From positions 248,001 through 312,000 of the forward strand of contig NZ_JADCKL010000001.1 of NCBI RefSeq assembly GCF_014982975.1: a stretch of DNA of 64,000 nucleotides, given 5' to 3'. The notes under the pieces are model-generated. The model had not been told where the DNA came from, did not search any database, and was given only the letters and a program-made list of their open reading frames with translations. A program made the translations under genes and the position numbers. Shown here in pieces: positions 27,092 to 36,066 of this stretch. Source of the stretch: Claveliimonas monacensis (lineage in GTDB: Bacteria; Bacillota; Clostridia; Lachnospirales; Lachnospiraceae). Numbering within the stretch: position 1 is the first letter of the stretch; every line of letters starts with the position of its first letter.

Positions 27092-28061
27092 ACTGGCAGA
27101 ACTTCTTGAGGGTAAGACCTCTGTTGCGATAGGAGGACACGTGCGGCCCGACGGCGACTGCGTCGGCGCCTGCATGGGACTTTACCAGTATTTGAAGGAG
27201 AACTATAGAGACATAGAGACTGAAGTATATTTGGAGGAGATCCCCTCTCATTTCTCCTTTATCCGGGGAACAGGGGAAATCCGACATGAGGTACAGCCGG
27301 AGCAGACATGTGACCTGTTTATCTGTCTGGACTGCGGGGACGCTGAGCGTCTGGGTTTTTCCAGGCCTCTGTTCGAGCGTGCGGGCCAGACATTCTGTGT
27401 GGATCACCATATCAGCAACCAGGCATTTGCAGACGAAAACTATATTGTGCCGGATGCAAGCTCCACCTCGGAGCTGATCTTCCGTCTTCTCGACAGGGAG
27501 AAGATCACAAAGGAAATGGCGGAGGCACTGTATATAGGGATCGTCCACGATACCGGCGTGTTCCAGTATTCCTGCGCAGGTCCGGAGACCTTCCGGATCG
27601 CAGCGGAGCTGCTGGAGAAGGGAGTGGATGCCCCCTCCATCATTGAGCGCACTTACTATGAGAAGAGCTATGCGCAGAACCAGATCCTGGGAAGAGCCCT
27701 TCTCGAAAGTATTGTCTTCATGCATGGGCAGTGTATCTTTTCCTCAGTGTCCCAGTCTGTCATGAAGTTTTACGGTGTGACGCCAAAAGAGCTGGACGGC
27801 ATTGTCAGCCAGCTGCGGGTCACAAGAGGCGTGGAGGTTGCCATTTTCCTCTACGAGCTGGAGCCCAATGTCTACAAAGTCAGCCTGCGCTCCAAAGAGA
27901 AGGTGGATGTGAGCAAAGTGGCGAAATATTTCGGCGGGGGCGGCCACGTGAAGGCGGCCGGCTGTACCATGCCCGGGACGGTGCACGATGTGATCAATAA
28001 CCTGGCAGGGCAGATCGTCCGCCAGCTGGAACAGGAAGAAACGAAGACTGAAGAGGCATAA
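27081..28061 (+). CDS. nrnA: DHH/DHHA1 phosphoesterase NrnA (oligoribonuclease/pAp phosphatase)
   Basis: A 326-residue DHH-family enzyme that degrades nanoRNA and dephosphorylates 3'-phosphoadenosine 5'-phosphate. Metal-binding motifs are GHVRPDGDCVGA (about 17), CLDCGDAERLG and the signature CVDHHISN (about 107). The DHHA1 part ends with GGGGHVKAAGC. The start at 27081 has GGAG 9 bases upstream; an ATG at 27072 abuts the Shine-Dalgarno too closely. It sits between rbfA and truB in the usual order. Confidence 0.92.
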   Translation: MQNKLAELLEGKTSVAIGGHVRPDGDCVGACMGLYQYLKENYRDIETEVYLEEIPSHFSFIRGTGEIRHEVQPEQTCDLFICLDCGDAERLGFSRPLFERAGQTFCVDHHISNQAFADENYIVPDASSTSELIFRLLDREKITKEMAEALYIGIVHDTGVFQYSCAGPETFRIAAELLEKGVDAPSIIERTYYEKSYAQNQILGRALLESIVFMHGQCIFSSVSQSVMKFYGVTPKELDGIVSQLRVTRGVEVAIFLYELEPNVYKVSLRSKEKVDVSKVAKYFGGGGHVKAAGCTMPGTVHDVINNLAGQIVRQLEQEETKTEEA

Positions 28062-28064
28062 TAC

Positions 28065-28973
28065 ATGTTGGACGGCATTTTCAATGTTTACAAAGAGAAA
28101 GGCTACACATCACACGATGTGGTGGCAAAACTGCGGGGGATCGCAGGTCAGAGGAAGATCGGGCATACAGGGACGCTGGATCCGGATGCGGAGGGCGTCC
28201 TTCCCGTATGTTTGGGAAAAGCAACCAAGGTGTGCGGCGTACTGACAGATAAAAGCAAGACATACCGGGCTGTGCTGCTGCTTGGGCGAAGGACAGATAC
28301 GCAGGATATCTCCGGCGCCTGTCTGGAAGAAAGAGATGCCTCCGGCCTCACCCCGGAGGATGTGGAAAGAGCAGTGAAGAGCTTCCTCGGAGACTACATG
28401 CAGACGCCTCCCATGTACTCTGCCCTGAAAGTGGGTGGAAAGAAGCTCTATGAGCTGGCAAGGGAAGGAAAGACTGTGGAGCGCAAAGCCCGGAAAGTGC
28501 AGATCCACAGGATAGAGATACAGAAGATGGAGCTTCCCCGCGTCTGGCTGGAAGTGGAGTGCTCCAAAGGCACTTATATCCGCACGCTCTGTGATGACAT
28601 CGGGGAGATGCTGGGCGTGGGCGGATGCATGGAGGAGCTGCTGCGTACCAGAGTGGGGAATTTCAGGATAGAGGACAGCCTGAAGCTCTCCGATCTACAG
28701 CAGTACCGGGATACGGGCGCTCTTGCAGAACACCTGATACCGGTGGACAGAGTGTTTGAGACCTGTCCCAGAGTGGATGTGCCGAGACATCTGGAGGCGC
28801 TTTTGTACAACGGCAATCCGCTGCGCCTGCAGGGACAGACAGGAGAAGCGACGCAGATAAAGGACGGGGATGTGGTGCGCATGTACGACTGCTCGGGCCG
28901 TTTTATCGCTCTGTACCGCTATCAGCAGAAAAGTAATCTATACAAGAATGAAAAAATGTTTTTCAGCCCTTAG
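28065..28973 (+). CDS. truB: tRNA pseudouridine(55) synthase
   Basis: A 302-residue enzyme forming pseudouridine 55 in the T-loop of tRNAs. The catalytic Asp is in HTGTLDPDAEGVLPV (about 33-47). Downstream motifs MYSALKVGGKKLYELAR and ECSKGTYIRTL are typical. The ATG at 28065 is 4 bases after the nrnA stop, with GAAGAGG upstream. The ribF reading frame is open across its end, but the ribF start lies beyond its stop. Confidence 0.95.
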   Translation: MLDGIFNVYKEKGYTSHDVVAKLRGIAGQRKIGHTGTLDPDAEGVLPVCLGKATKVCGVLTDKSKTYRAVLLLGRRTDTQDISGACLEERDASGLTPEDVERAVKSFLGDYMQTPPMYSALKVGGKKLYELAREGKTVERKARKVQIHRIEIQKMELPRVWLEVECSKGTYIRTLCDDIGEMLGVGGCMEELLRTRVGNFRIEDSLKLSDLQQYRDTGALAEHLIPVDRVFETCPRVDVPRHLEALLYNGNPLRLQGQTGEATQIKDGDVVRMYDCSGRFIALYRYQQKSNLYKNEKMFFSP

Positions 28974-29004
28974 GGGCAGGACTGACGACAAAGAAGGGAT
29001 CGCA

Positions 29005-29931
29005 ATGCAGTATATAAATGGACTGGAGGCTTTCAGCGGAACAGGCAGGAGCGCCGTGACGCTTGGAAAGTTTGATGGCCTGCACAGAGGACACCAGAAA
29101 TTGGTGGAGCGGGTAACAGAATATAGCAGGATGGACGGTATCAACAGCATTGTCTGCTCTTTTGACATGGAGCCTCTGTACCGTCGTCTGGAGCGCCCCT
29201 ACCAGGTGTTGATGACGAAAGCGGAGCGGCAGATGCATCTGGAGGACCAGGTGGACTATCTGGTGGACTGCCCCTTTACAGAGACTTTCAGCCAGATGAG
29301 TGCAGAGGACTTTATCCGGGATGTGCTGGCCGGGCTTTTCCACGCGGACTATGTTGTGGTGGGCACGGACTTTCACTTTGGACATCAAAAGAGAGGAGAC
29401 ATCCACATGCTTGCCGCATACCAGGACCAGTACAACTACCAGCTGGAAGTGGTGGACAAGGAGCGCTATGAAGGACGGGAGATCAGCAGCACCTTTGTGA
29501 AGGAGGCGCTGGCAGCCGGCAAAATGGATCTCGTGGAGACGCTTCTGGGATACCCCTACGGGGTGGAAGGTACCGTGGAGCACGGGAAAAAGCTGGGCCG
29601 CACGCTGGGCTTTCCTACGTTTAACGTGGAGCCGCCCAAAGAGAAGCTGCTCCCTCCCAACGGTGTCTATCTGGAGCAGGTGGAAGTGGATGGAAAATGG
29701 TACAATGCCATCGGAAACCTGGGAGTCAAGCCAACGGTGACAGACAACGGCAGGATGCTCATTGAGAGCTATCTTCTGGACTACAGTGACAATGCCTATG
29801 GGAAACAGGTAAAGATCCGCTTTAAGTCCTTCCGTCGGCCGGAACAGAAGTTCCGGGATGTGGCGGAGATGAAACGGCATGTGGAGCAGGATATCGCCTG
29901 CGGCAGAGAATTTTTCGCCCGCTTAAAATAA
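29005..29931 (+). CDS. ribF: Bifunctional riboflavin kinase/FAD synthetase
   Basis: A 308-residue two-domain enzyme converting riboflavin to FMN and FAD. The N-terminal FAD synthetase nucleotidyltransferase has TLGKFDGLHRGHQKLV (about 20) and later GTDFHFGHQKRGD. The C-terminal flavokinase has VEHGKKLGRTLGFPTFN and NGVY. The start at 29005 has GAAGGG 7 bases upstream; the frame is open from 28870, inside truB, without a site. Confidence 0.95.
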   Translation: MQYINGLEAFSGTGRSAVTLGKFDGLHRGHQKLVERVTEYSRMDGINSIVCSFDMEPLYRRLERPYQVLMTKAERQMHLEDQVDYLVDCPFTETFSQMSAEDFIRDVLAGLFHADYVVVGTDFHFGHQKRGDIHMLAAYQDQYNYQLEVVDKERYEGREISSTFVKEALAAGKMDLVETLLGYPYGVEGTVEHGKKLGRTLGFPTFNVEPPKEKLLPPNGVYLEQVEVDGKWYNAIGNLGVKPTVTDNGRMLIESYLLDYSDNAYGKQVKIRFKSFRRPEQKFRDVAEMKRHVEQDIACGREFFARLK

Positions 29932-29938
29932 AAAAGTG

Positions 29939-29967
29939 TTTACTTTCCCATCTGCGTATGCTATACT
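29939..29967 (+). promoter_or_regulatory. Promoter of rpsO
   Basis: -35 TTTACT (29939-29944), 17-bp spacer, -10 TATACT (29962-29967). It begins 8 bases after the ribF stop. Confidence 0.75.
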
Positions 29968-29973
29968 ACGCAA

Positions 29974-30030
29974 GTGGTAAAGAACAGCCGGTGTTCGGTA
30001 AGAGGAAGACTCCGACCATTACTTAATACC
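29974..30030 (+). promoter_or_regulatory. Possible S15 autoregulatory leader
   Basis: The roughly 90-base rpsO 5' UTR contains nested complementary segments (GGT-CGG with CCG-ACC around a purine-rich loop near 30001-30011, and a weaker AAGT/ACTT outer pairing). S15 represses its own mRNA through structured leaders in several bacterial groups. I cannot show a match to a specific class by eye. Confidence 0.35.
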
Positions 30031-30063
30031 TGGCCATGTATAAGAAAAAGGAGGAAATGAAAC

Positions 30064-30330
30064 ATGATTTCAAAAGAGCAGAAAGCACAGATCATCGCTG
30101 AGTATGGAAGAGGAGAGGGAGACACAGGTTCTCCGGAGGTACAGATCGCTATCCTGACAGCAAGGATCAACGACCTGACAGACCACTTCAAGGCTAACCC
30201 GAAGGATCATCACTCAAGAAGAGGACTTCTGAAGATGGTTGGACAGAGAAGAGGACTTCTTGCATACCTGAAAAAGAAGGATATCGAGAGATATCGTGCA
30301 CTGATCGAGAGACTTGGCCTGAGAAAATAA
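30064..30330 (+). CDS. rpsO: 30S ribosomal protein S15
   Basis: An 88-residue ribosomal protein binding the 16S rRNA central domain. Motifs include [33 protein letters not shown] and [16 protein letters not shown] lies 8 bases before the ATG. It has its own promoter, leader and terminator, and stands before pnp as in many bacteria. Confidence 0.97.
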   Translation: MISKEQKAQIIAEYGRGEGDTGSPEVQIAILTARINDLTDHFKANPKDHHSRRGLLKMVGQRRGLLAYLKKKDIERYRALIERLGLRK

Positions 30331-30346
30331 TCCGGCCGGAAGATAG

Positions 30347-30380
30347 AAGGGAACACCCAAAATGGGTGTTCCTTTTTCTT
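30347..30380 (+). terminator. Intrinsic terminator of rpsO
   Basis: A perfect 10-bp stem (GGAACACCCA and its complement) with a 3-base loop and five Ts. Confidence 0.88.
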
Positions 30381-30407
30381 GCCTGCCGGTCGTTTCTATG
30401 ATATAAT
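30379..30407 (+). promoter_or_regulatory. Promoter of pnp
   Basis: -35 TTGCCT (30379-30384), 17-bp spacer, -10 TATAAT (30402-30407), starting at the end of the rpsO terminator. Confidence 0.75.
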
Positions 30408-30419
30408 ATCTTAGATTGT

Positions 30420-30502
30420 GGGCAGGGATAAATTCCGAGACCACTGAAAAGCACAGTTGCGGCGGCAAATATGTTTTTCAGTAGTTTCGGTTTTGCCTGC
30501 CC
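30420..30502 (+). promoter_or_regulatory. Long two-tier stem-loop in the pnp leader
   Basis: An outer perfect 7-bp stem (GGGCAGG, 30420-30426, with CCTGCCC, 30496-30502) encloses a 16-bp stem with one mismatch and one G-U (30435-30450 with 30475-30490). In E. coli a long pnp leader stem is cut by RNase III and then used by PNPase for autocontrol. A similar function here is inference. Confidence 0.6.
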
Positions 30503-30534
30503 CGGCTGAATAATATTTTTTAAAGGAGAACGCC

Positions 30535-32622
30535 ATGTATAAGAAGTATGAAATGGAATTAGCCGGAAGAACACTCCGTGTCGATGTGGACAGAGTGGCA
30601 AAGCAGGCCAACGGCGCGGTGCTCATGCACTACGGCGACACAACAGTCCTGTGTACGGCGACTGCATCTGAGAAACCGAGAGAGGGGATCGATTTCTTCC
30701 CCCTGAGTGTGGAGTATAATGAGAGAATGTACGCTGTGGGAAAGATCCCGGGCGGATTTAACAAGCGTGAGGGAAAGGCTTCTGAAAACGCCATCCTGAC
30801 ATGCCGTGTCATTGACCGTCCCATGCGTCCTCTCTTCCCGAAAGACTACAGAAACGACGTGACACTGGAGAACCTTGTTCTGTCCGTGGATCAGGACTGC
30901 TCACCAGAGCTGACAGCCATGCTGGGAGCTGCCATTGCAACATGCATTTCCGACATCCCCTTTGACGGCCCTATCTCCGCTACACAGGTAGGACTTGTGG
31001 ACGGAGAGTTCGTGTTCAACCCGACAGCAGCGCAGAAAGAGGTCTCTGACATGGCCCTGACTGTTGCCTCCACAAAAGAGAAAGTGATCATGATCGAAGC
31101 GGGAGCCAACGAAGTGCCGGAGGCACAGATGATCGAGGCTATCTTCGCAGCTCACGAGCTGAACCAGAAAGTCATTGCTTTCATCGAGACCATCGTTGCA
31201 GAGTGCGGCAAGCCGAAGCACGCGTACGAGAGTTTCGCTGTTCCCCAGGAACTGTTTGATGACATCCAGAAGATCGTTACTCCGGAAGAGATGGAGGGAG
31301 CGGTATTTACGGACGATAAACAGACAAGAGAAGAGAATATCCGCCAGGTGACAGAAAAGCTGGAGGAGGCTTTCGCAGAGAACGAAGAGTATCTGGCAAA
31401 GCTGCCTGAGGCGGTATATCAGTATCAGAAGAAGACTGTGCGCAAGATGATCCTGAAAGATCACAAGCGTCCGGACGGCAGAGCCATCGACCAGATCCGT
31501 CCGCTTTCCGCGGAAGTGGATCTGATCCCGAGAGTACACGGATCTGCCATGTTTACAAGAGGACAGACACAGATCTGTACACTGACAACTCTGGCGCCGC
31601 TGTCCGAGGCACAGCGCCTTGACGGACTGGATGAACATGAGACATCCAAGCGCTACATGCACCACTATAATTTCCCGTCCTACTCTGTAGGTGAGACAAG
31701 ACCTTCCAGAGGACCGGGACGCCGTGAGATCGGTCATGGAGCTCTGGCTGAGAGAGCCCTCATACCTGTGCTTCCCAGCGAGAGTGAGTTTCCCTACGCG
31801 ATCCGTACTGTGTCCGAGACGTTTGAGTCCAACGGATCCACATCCCAGGCCAGCGTATGTGCATCCTCCATGTCCCTGATGGCGGCAGGCGTGCCCATTA
31901 AGGCGGCTGTGGCTGGTATCTCAGCAGGTCTTGTGACAGGCGAGACAGATGATGACTACCTGGTGCTGACAGATATCCAGGGTCTGGAAGACTTCTTCGG
32001 AGACATGGACTTCAAGGTGGCCGGTACACACAAAGGTATCACAGCGATTCAGATGGATATTAAGATCCACGGTCTGACAAGACCTATCATTGAGGAGGCT
32101 ATTGCGGCCACAAAGAAGGCAAGGACCTACATCCTTGACGAGGTGATGTCAAAGACTATCGCTGAGCCGAGACCGGAAGTGGGACCGTACGCGCCGAAGA
32201 TCATCCAGATGCAGATCGATCCGCAGAAGATCGGCGATGTGGTTGGTCAGAGAGGAAAGACCATCAACGCCATCATCGAGGAGACCGGCGTGAAGATCGA
32301 TATTGAGGACGACGGATCCGTATCCATCTGTGGAACAGAGAGCGATGCTATGGAGCGGGCAAGACGCCTCATCGAGATCATTGTCACAGAGTTCGAGGCA
32401 GGCCAGGTGCTGGAAGGAAAAGTTGTCAGCATCAAAGAGTTCGGCGCCTTCCTCGAGTTTGCTCCGGGAAAAGAGGGAATGGTCCACATTTCCAAGATTT
32501 CCAAACAGCACATCAAACAGGTGGAGGACGTGCTCACCCTGGGCGATGTTGTGAAGGTCGTATGCCTTGGAAAAGACAAGATGGGACGCTTCTCCTTCAG
32601 CATGAAGGACGTGGCAGAGTAA
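30535..32622 (+). CDS. pnp: Polynucleotide phosphorylase
   Basis: A 695-residue phosphorolytic 3'-5' exoribonuclease of the RNA degradosome. Two RNase PH domains (first with GDTTVLCTATASE, second with FTRGQTQ and GPGRREIGHGALAERAL), then a KH domain (IGDVVGQRGKTINAI, about 563-577) and an S1 domain (about 625-690). AAAGGAG lies about 8 bases before the ATG. A structured leader suggests autoregulation. A strong terminator follows. Confidence 0.97.
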   Translation: MYKKYEMELAGRTLRVDVDRVAKQANGAVLMHYGDTTVLCTATASEKPREGIDFFPLSVEYNERMYAVGKIPGGFNKREGKASENAILTCRVIDRPMRPLFPKDYRNDVTLENLVLSVDQDCSPELTAMLGAAIATCISDIPFDGPISATQVGLVDGEFVFNPTAAQKEVSDMALTVASTKEKVIMIEAGANEVPEAQMIEAIFAAHELNQKVIAFIETIVAECGKPKHAYESFAVPQELFDDIQKIVTPEEMEGAVFTDDKQTREENIRQVTEKLEEAFAENEEYLAKLPEAVYQYQKKTVRKMILKDHKRPDGRAIDQIRPLSAEVDLIPRVHGSAMFTRGQTQICTLTTLAPLSEAQRLDGLDEHETSKRYMHHYNFPSYSVGETRPSRGPGRREIGHGALAERALIPVLPSESEFPYAIRTVSETFESNGSTSQASVCASSMSLMAAGVPIKAAVAGISAGLVTGETDDDYLVLTDIQGLEDFFGDMDFKVAGTHKGITAIQMDIKIHGLTRPIIEEAIAATKKARTYILDEVMSKTIAEPRPEVGPYAPKIIQMQIDPQKIGDVVGQRGKTINAIIEETGVKIDIEDDGSVSICGTESDAMERARRLIEIIVTEFEAGQVLEGKVVSIKEFGAFLEFAPGKEGMVHISKISKQHIKQVEDVLTLGDVVKVVCLGKDKMGRFSFSMKDVAE

Positions 32623-32651
32623 GATCCCGCCATACAGAACAGATAATATAA

Positions 32652-32700
32652 GGGTATGTCTCAAAGCCTCTTAAACAGGCTTTGGGGCATGCCCTTTTTC
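32652..32700 (+). terminator. Intrinsic terminator of pnp
   Basis: An 18-bp stem with G-U pairs (GGGTATGTC... with ...GGGGCATGCCC) followed by TTTTTC. Confidence 0.88.
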
Positions 32701-32732
32701 ATTTCTACAGAAAAACATTTTGAAAACAGGGT

Positions 32733-32760
32733 GAATAAATGATTGTCCGCAACATATATA
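32733..32760 (+). promoter_or_regulatory. Candidate sigma-E promoter of the spoIIIA operon
   Basis: -10-like CATATATA (32753-32760) and -35-like GAATAAA (32733-32739) 13 bp apart, resembling sigma-E elements. In Bacillus this operon is sigma-E dependent. No sigma-A promoter is obvious here. Confidence 0.4.
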
Positions 32761-32782
32761 TGGGTTAAAGAGGTGGACAAAG

Positions 32783-33700
32783 ATGCAGAAAGAAAGAGTA
32801 TGGAGAATCCTCCCGGAGAGGGTGCGGCATGTGTTGGATCAGGAAATTAAAGACTATGATGATCTCCAGGAGATCAAGCTAAGGACCGGCCAGCCGCTGC
32901 TGATCCGCTGCCTTGGCGAGGAGAAGATCCCCGGAGGGGGACATCCCTATACTGTGACAGCCAGGGATGTGCGGGAGGCTGTGGACTATACCAGCAACTA
33001 TTCCCTCTATGCCTGCGAGGAGGAGATGCGGCAGGGATTTATCACCATCGAGGGAGGACACAGAGTGGGGATGACCGGACAGGTGATACTGGACGGAGGG
33101 CACGTGAAAAACCTGAAATATATTTCATCCGTCAACATCCGGATTTCCCATGAAGTCCAGGGATGTGCGGACAAGGTCATGCCTTACGTGACGCGCAACA
33201 GGCAGATTGCGCACACCCTGATCCTGTCTCCGCCCGGATGCGGGAAGACAACCCTGCTGCGGGATATGGTCCGGCAGATCTCAGATGGCAGCTATCTGGT
33301 AAAAGGGATGACCGTGGGTGTGGTGGATGAGCGCTCGGAGATCGCGGGCTGCTACAGGGGCGTGGCGCAGAATCATCTGGGGATACGCACCGATGTGCTG
33401 GACGGGTGCCCGAAGGCGGAGGGGATGATCATGCTGATCCGCTCCATGGCGCCCCAGGTGATCGCTGTGGACGAGATCGGGGCCCAGGAGGACGTGCACG
33501 CTATCGAGTACGCCATGCACTGCGGATGTAAGCTGATCGCCACCATGCACGGTTCTTCTGTGGAAGAGCTCAGGAAGAAACCGGTATCCAGAAAAATGAT
33601 CGACGAAAAAAGGTTCGAGAGGTATATTGTCCTGGCCGGCAGAGGACAGGTGGAAGGCATATACGACGAGTACGGAAGACCGGTTAGGAGAGAGGAATGA
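32783..33700 (+). CDS. spoIIIAA: Stage III sporulation protein AA (secretion-type ATPase)
   Basis: A 305-residue ATPase resembling GspE/VirB11 secretion ATPases. Walker A LSPPGCGKTTLLRD starts at about residue 148, and Walker B VIAVDEIGAQED follows near 231. It is thought to energise the SpoIIIA-SpoIIQ channel linking mother cell and forespore. AGAGGTGGA lies 9 bases before the ATG. It is first in the operon AA-AB-AC-AD-AE-AF-AG-AH and overlaps AB by 4 bases. Confidence 0.96.
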   Translation: MQKERVWRILPERVRHVLDQEIKDYDDLQEIKLRTGQPLLIRCLGEEKIPGGGHPYTVTARDVREAVDYTSNYSLYACEEEMRQGFITIEGGHRVGMTGQVILDGGHVKNLKYISSVNIRISHEVQGCADKVMPYVTRNRQIAHTLILSPPGCGKTTLLRDMVRQISDGSYLVKGMTVGVVDERSEIAGCYRGVAQNHLGIRTDVLDGCPKAEGMIMLIRSMAPQVIAVDEIGAQEDVHAIEYAMHCGCKLIATMHGSSVEELRKKPVSRKMIDEKRFERYIVLAGRGQVEGIYDEYGRPVRREE

Positions 33701-34215
33701 TCCGGCTGGCAGGGGGCCTTATGGTAATCGGAGCGGCCACGTTGTTTGGCTTCCGGGCCGCGGACGCGCTGGAGGAAGAGTACAGACAGATTCAGGATAT
33801 CCGCAGGATCATGCACATGCTCCAGGGGGAGATCCGGTATGCCAGGTCCTTCCTGTCGGAGGCTTTCCTCCTCATTGCAGACACACAGCAGGAACCCTAC
33901 GCATCCTGGCTCACATGTCTCCAGGAAAAGATGGACCTGCGCACGGAGGGCAGTTTTCCCGGTATCTGGGAGGAGACGGCCAGAGAGCATCTGGGAGGAC
34001 TGGCGCTGAAAGAGGAAGAGAAAAAGAGACTGTATGACCTGGGACAGTATCTTGGCACGGCAGATGTGAAGATGCAGATCTCCCACCTCCAGATGTATGT
34101 GGAACATCTGGAAGGGAGGATGGAGGAAATGCAGCGTACCATGCAGACACAGAAAAAACTTTACAGGGTCCTTGGAATGTCCGGCGGCATCCTGCTGGCG
34201 ATCCTGCTGATATAG
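33697..34215 (+). CDS. spoIIIAB: Stage III sporulation protein AB
   Basis: A 172-residue membrane protein related to GspF-type secretion components. An N-terminal transmembrane helix (LAGGLMVIGAATLFGF) and a C-terminal one (GMSGGILLAILLI) flank a helical cytoplasmic region. It overlaps spoIIIAA by 4 bases (ATGA), so translation is probably coupled. Confidence 0.93.
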   Translation: MIRLAGGLMVIGAATLFGFRAADALEEEYRQIQDIRRIMHMLQGEIRYARSFLSEAFLLIADTQQEPYASWLTCLQEKMDLRTEGSFPGIWEETAREHLGGLALKEEEKKRLYDLGQYLGTADVKMQISHLQMYVEHLEGRMEEMQRTMQTQKKLYRVLGMSGGILLAILLI

Positions 34216-34224
34216 GAGGAGAAG

Positions 34225-34419
34225 ATGGAAGTAGATCTGATATTTAAAATTGCGGCGGTTGGCATCCTTGTCTCTGTGCTGAGCCAGGTGCTGAAGCACA
34301 GCGGCAGAGAAGAGCAGGCCTTTCTCACAAGCCTGGCAGGCCTCCTCCTTGTCCTGTTCTGGATCGTGCCCTACATTTATGACCTGTTTGCGGCTATACA
34401 GGATCTGTTTTCTCTGTAG
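34225..34419 (+). CDS. spoIIIAC: Stage III sporulation protein AC
   Basis: A 64-residue protein with two transmembrane helices (FKIAAVGILVSVLSQVL and FLTSLAGLLLVLFWIVPYI), the normal size for SpoIIIAC. AGGAGG lies 5-6 bases before the ATG. It is a mother-cell membrane part of the SpoIIIA complex. Confidence 0.93.
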   Translation: MEVDLIFKIAAVGILVSVLSQVLKHSGREEQAFLTSLAGLLLVLFWIVPYIYDLFAAIQDLFSL

Positions 34420-34454
34420 GGAAGCTGCCGCGGGAAGACAAAAGGTGATGAGAG

Positions 34455-34841
34455 ATGGACATTGTGCAGATCGCTCTGCTGGGCGTGGCGGGAACGCTTC
34501 TGGCTATCCAGTTCAAGGGCGGAAAAACAGAATATGGGATATACATATGTGCGGGCATCAGCCTTCTCATCTTCTTCTCTGTCATTGGCAGGATTTCGGT
34601 GGTGGCGGAGCGGCTTCAGGAGATTACAGCCTACATAGACCTGGCGCCGGTCTACATCGAGATGCTCCTGAAAATGCTGGGGATCACATTTGTGGCAGAA
34701 TTTTCCTCCGCACTGTGCAGGGACGCAGGATACCAGACCATCGCCCAGCAGATCGAAGTGTTTGCCAAACTGGCGGTTCTTGTGCTGGGACTCCCGGTGG
34801 TCTTCTCCCTTCTGGAAATGATAAAGGACTTCCTGGCATGA
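34455..34841 (+). CDS. spoIIIAD: Stage III sporulation protein AD
   Basis: A 128-residue protein with four hydrophobic segments; motifs such as KMLGITFVAEFSSALCRDAG are typical. It belongs with AC and AE in the membrane platform of the mother cell-forespore channel. AAAGGTGATGAGAG precedes the ATG. Its stop overlaps the start of spoIIIAE (ATGA). Confidence 0.93.
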   Translation: MDIVQIALLGVAGTLLAIQFKGGKTEYGIYICAGISLLIFFSVIGRISVVAERLQEITAYIDLAPVYIEMLLKMLGITFVAEFSSALCRDAGYQTIAQQIEVFAKLAVLVLGLPVVFSLLEMIKDFLA

Positions 34842-36037
34842 ACCGCGGGAGAAAGGAAAGCCGATCCCCGTTTGTACAGGCAGCTATCTTTCTTATATTG
34901 CTCCTTGCCGTTACGCTCCTTGCGCCTGTGAGGTGTCTGGCCGCAGATCTTTCCGGGGAGGAGGATGGATCAGAGACGGCCCGGGCGGAAGAGATGCTGG
35001 AGGAGGAGCTGGATTTTGACGCCATAAATGAGACACTGGAGGAGATCTTCCCTGAGGAGAAGATGGACTTCGGCGAGACAGTCAGGAGTATCGTCACAGG
35101 GGATCTGTCTGTGTCTGTGGATCTTCTGGGGCAGCTTTTATCAGACCAGCTTTTCTACGCATTGCAGGTAAACCGGGAAAGCCTGGTTCACATGCTCCTC
35201 ATTGCGGTGATCGCCGCCATGTTTACCAATTTCGCCGATGTGTTTCAGGCGCGCCAGATATCAGAGATCAGCTTCTATGTGCTCTACATACTGATGATCG
35301 CTCTATGCCTGGGAGCCTTTCAGAGCGCGGCGGCCTGGGTGGAGGACGGGATCCGCCTACTGACAGCATTTATGAAGGCACTCTGCCCGGTGTACTTTAT
35401 CGCTGTCTCCCTGGCAAAGGGGAGCATGACTGCCGCAGCGTTCTATAATCTGGCCCTCCTTGTCATCCTTCTGGTGGAAGTGTTTATGGTGAATTTCCTG
35501 CTTCCGGCACTCCACGTGTACATGATGATCAAGGTGCTGAACTACCTTTCCCAGGAGGAGTATTTGTCCAGGTTTACAGAGCTGATCGAGACGGTGGTGT
35601 CCTGGACGCTGAAGACACTGCTGGCGCTGGTCATAGGGCTGAACACGATACAGGGGCTGATCGCCCCGGCTGTTGACAGCGTGAAGAGAAGCGCCCTCAC
35701 CAGGGGCGTGGAAGCCATACCGGGAGTGGGGGATGCCATTGGTGGAACTGCGGAAGTTATATTGGGGACAGCTGTGGTGGTGAAGAACGGCATTGGCATA
35801 GCAGGGGCAATCATCTGCTTCTCACTCTGTGCAGTACCTCTGGTGCAGGCTGGCATCATGGTGCTCATGTACAAGTTGGCTGCCGCGGTTCTGCAGCCTG
35901 TGTCGGACAAAAGGTTGGTGGGCTGTATTGGAGGCATGGCAGATGCCTGCCAGCTTCTGATGCGTCTGGTCTTCACAGCAGGCATGCTCTTTCTTTTGAC
36001 CATTGCCATCGTGGCGGCTACCACAAACAGCACATAA
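34838..36037 (+). CDS. spoIIIAE: Stage III sporulation protein AE
   Basis: A 399-residue polytopic membrane protein with a signal-like N-terminus (FLILLLAVTLLAPVRCLA), a short extracytoplasmic acidic region and about seven hydrophobic segments. The ATG at 34838 overlaps the spoIIIAD stop by 4 bases. The reading frame stays open much further upstream (from 34349), but that stretch lies over spoIIIAC/AD and is not coding in this frame. Confidence 0.93.
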   Translation: MNRGRKESRSPFVQAAIFLILLLAVTLLAPVRCLAADLSGEEDGSETARAEEMLEEELDFDAINETLEEIFPEEKMDFGETVRSIVTGDLSVSVDLLGQLLSDQLFYALQVNRESLVHMLLIAVIAAMFTNFADVFQARQISEISFYVLYILMIALCLGAFQSAAAWVEDGIRLLTAFMKALCPVYFIAVSLAKGSMTAAAFYNLALLVILLVEVFMVNFLLPALHVYMMIKVLNYLSQEEYLSRFTELIETVVSWTLKTLLALVIGLNTIQGLIAPAVDSVKRSALTRGVEAIPGVGDAIGGTAEVILGTAVVVKNGIGIAGAIICFSLCAVPLVQAGIMVLMYKLAAAVLQPVSDKRLVGCIGGMADACQLLMRLVFTAGMLFLLTIAIVAATTNST

Positions 36038-36066
36038 GAGCAGGCGGCGGGAAAAGGAGGGATGGA

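Noticed and set aside
34349-34837. N-terminal extension of spoIIIAE by 163 codons
   Set aside because: That part of the frame lies over spoIIIAC and spoIIIAD in another phase; the ATG at 34838 overlaps the spoIIIAD stop as expected for coupling.
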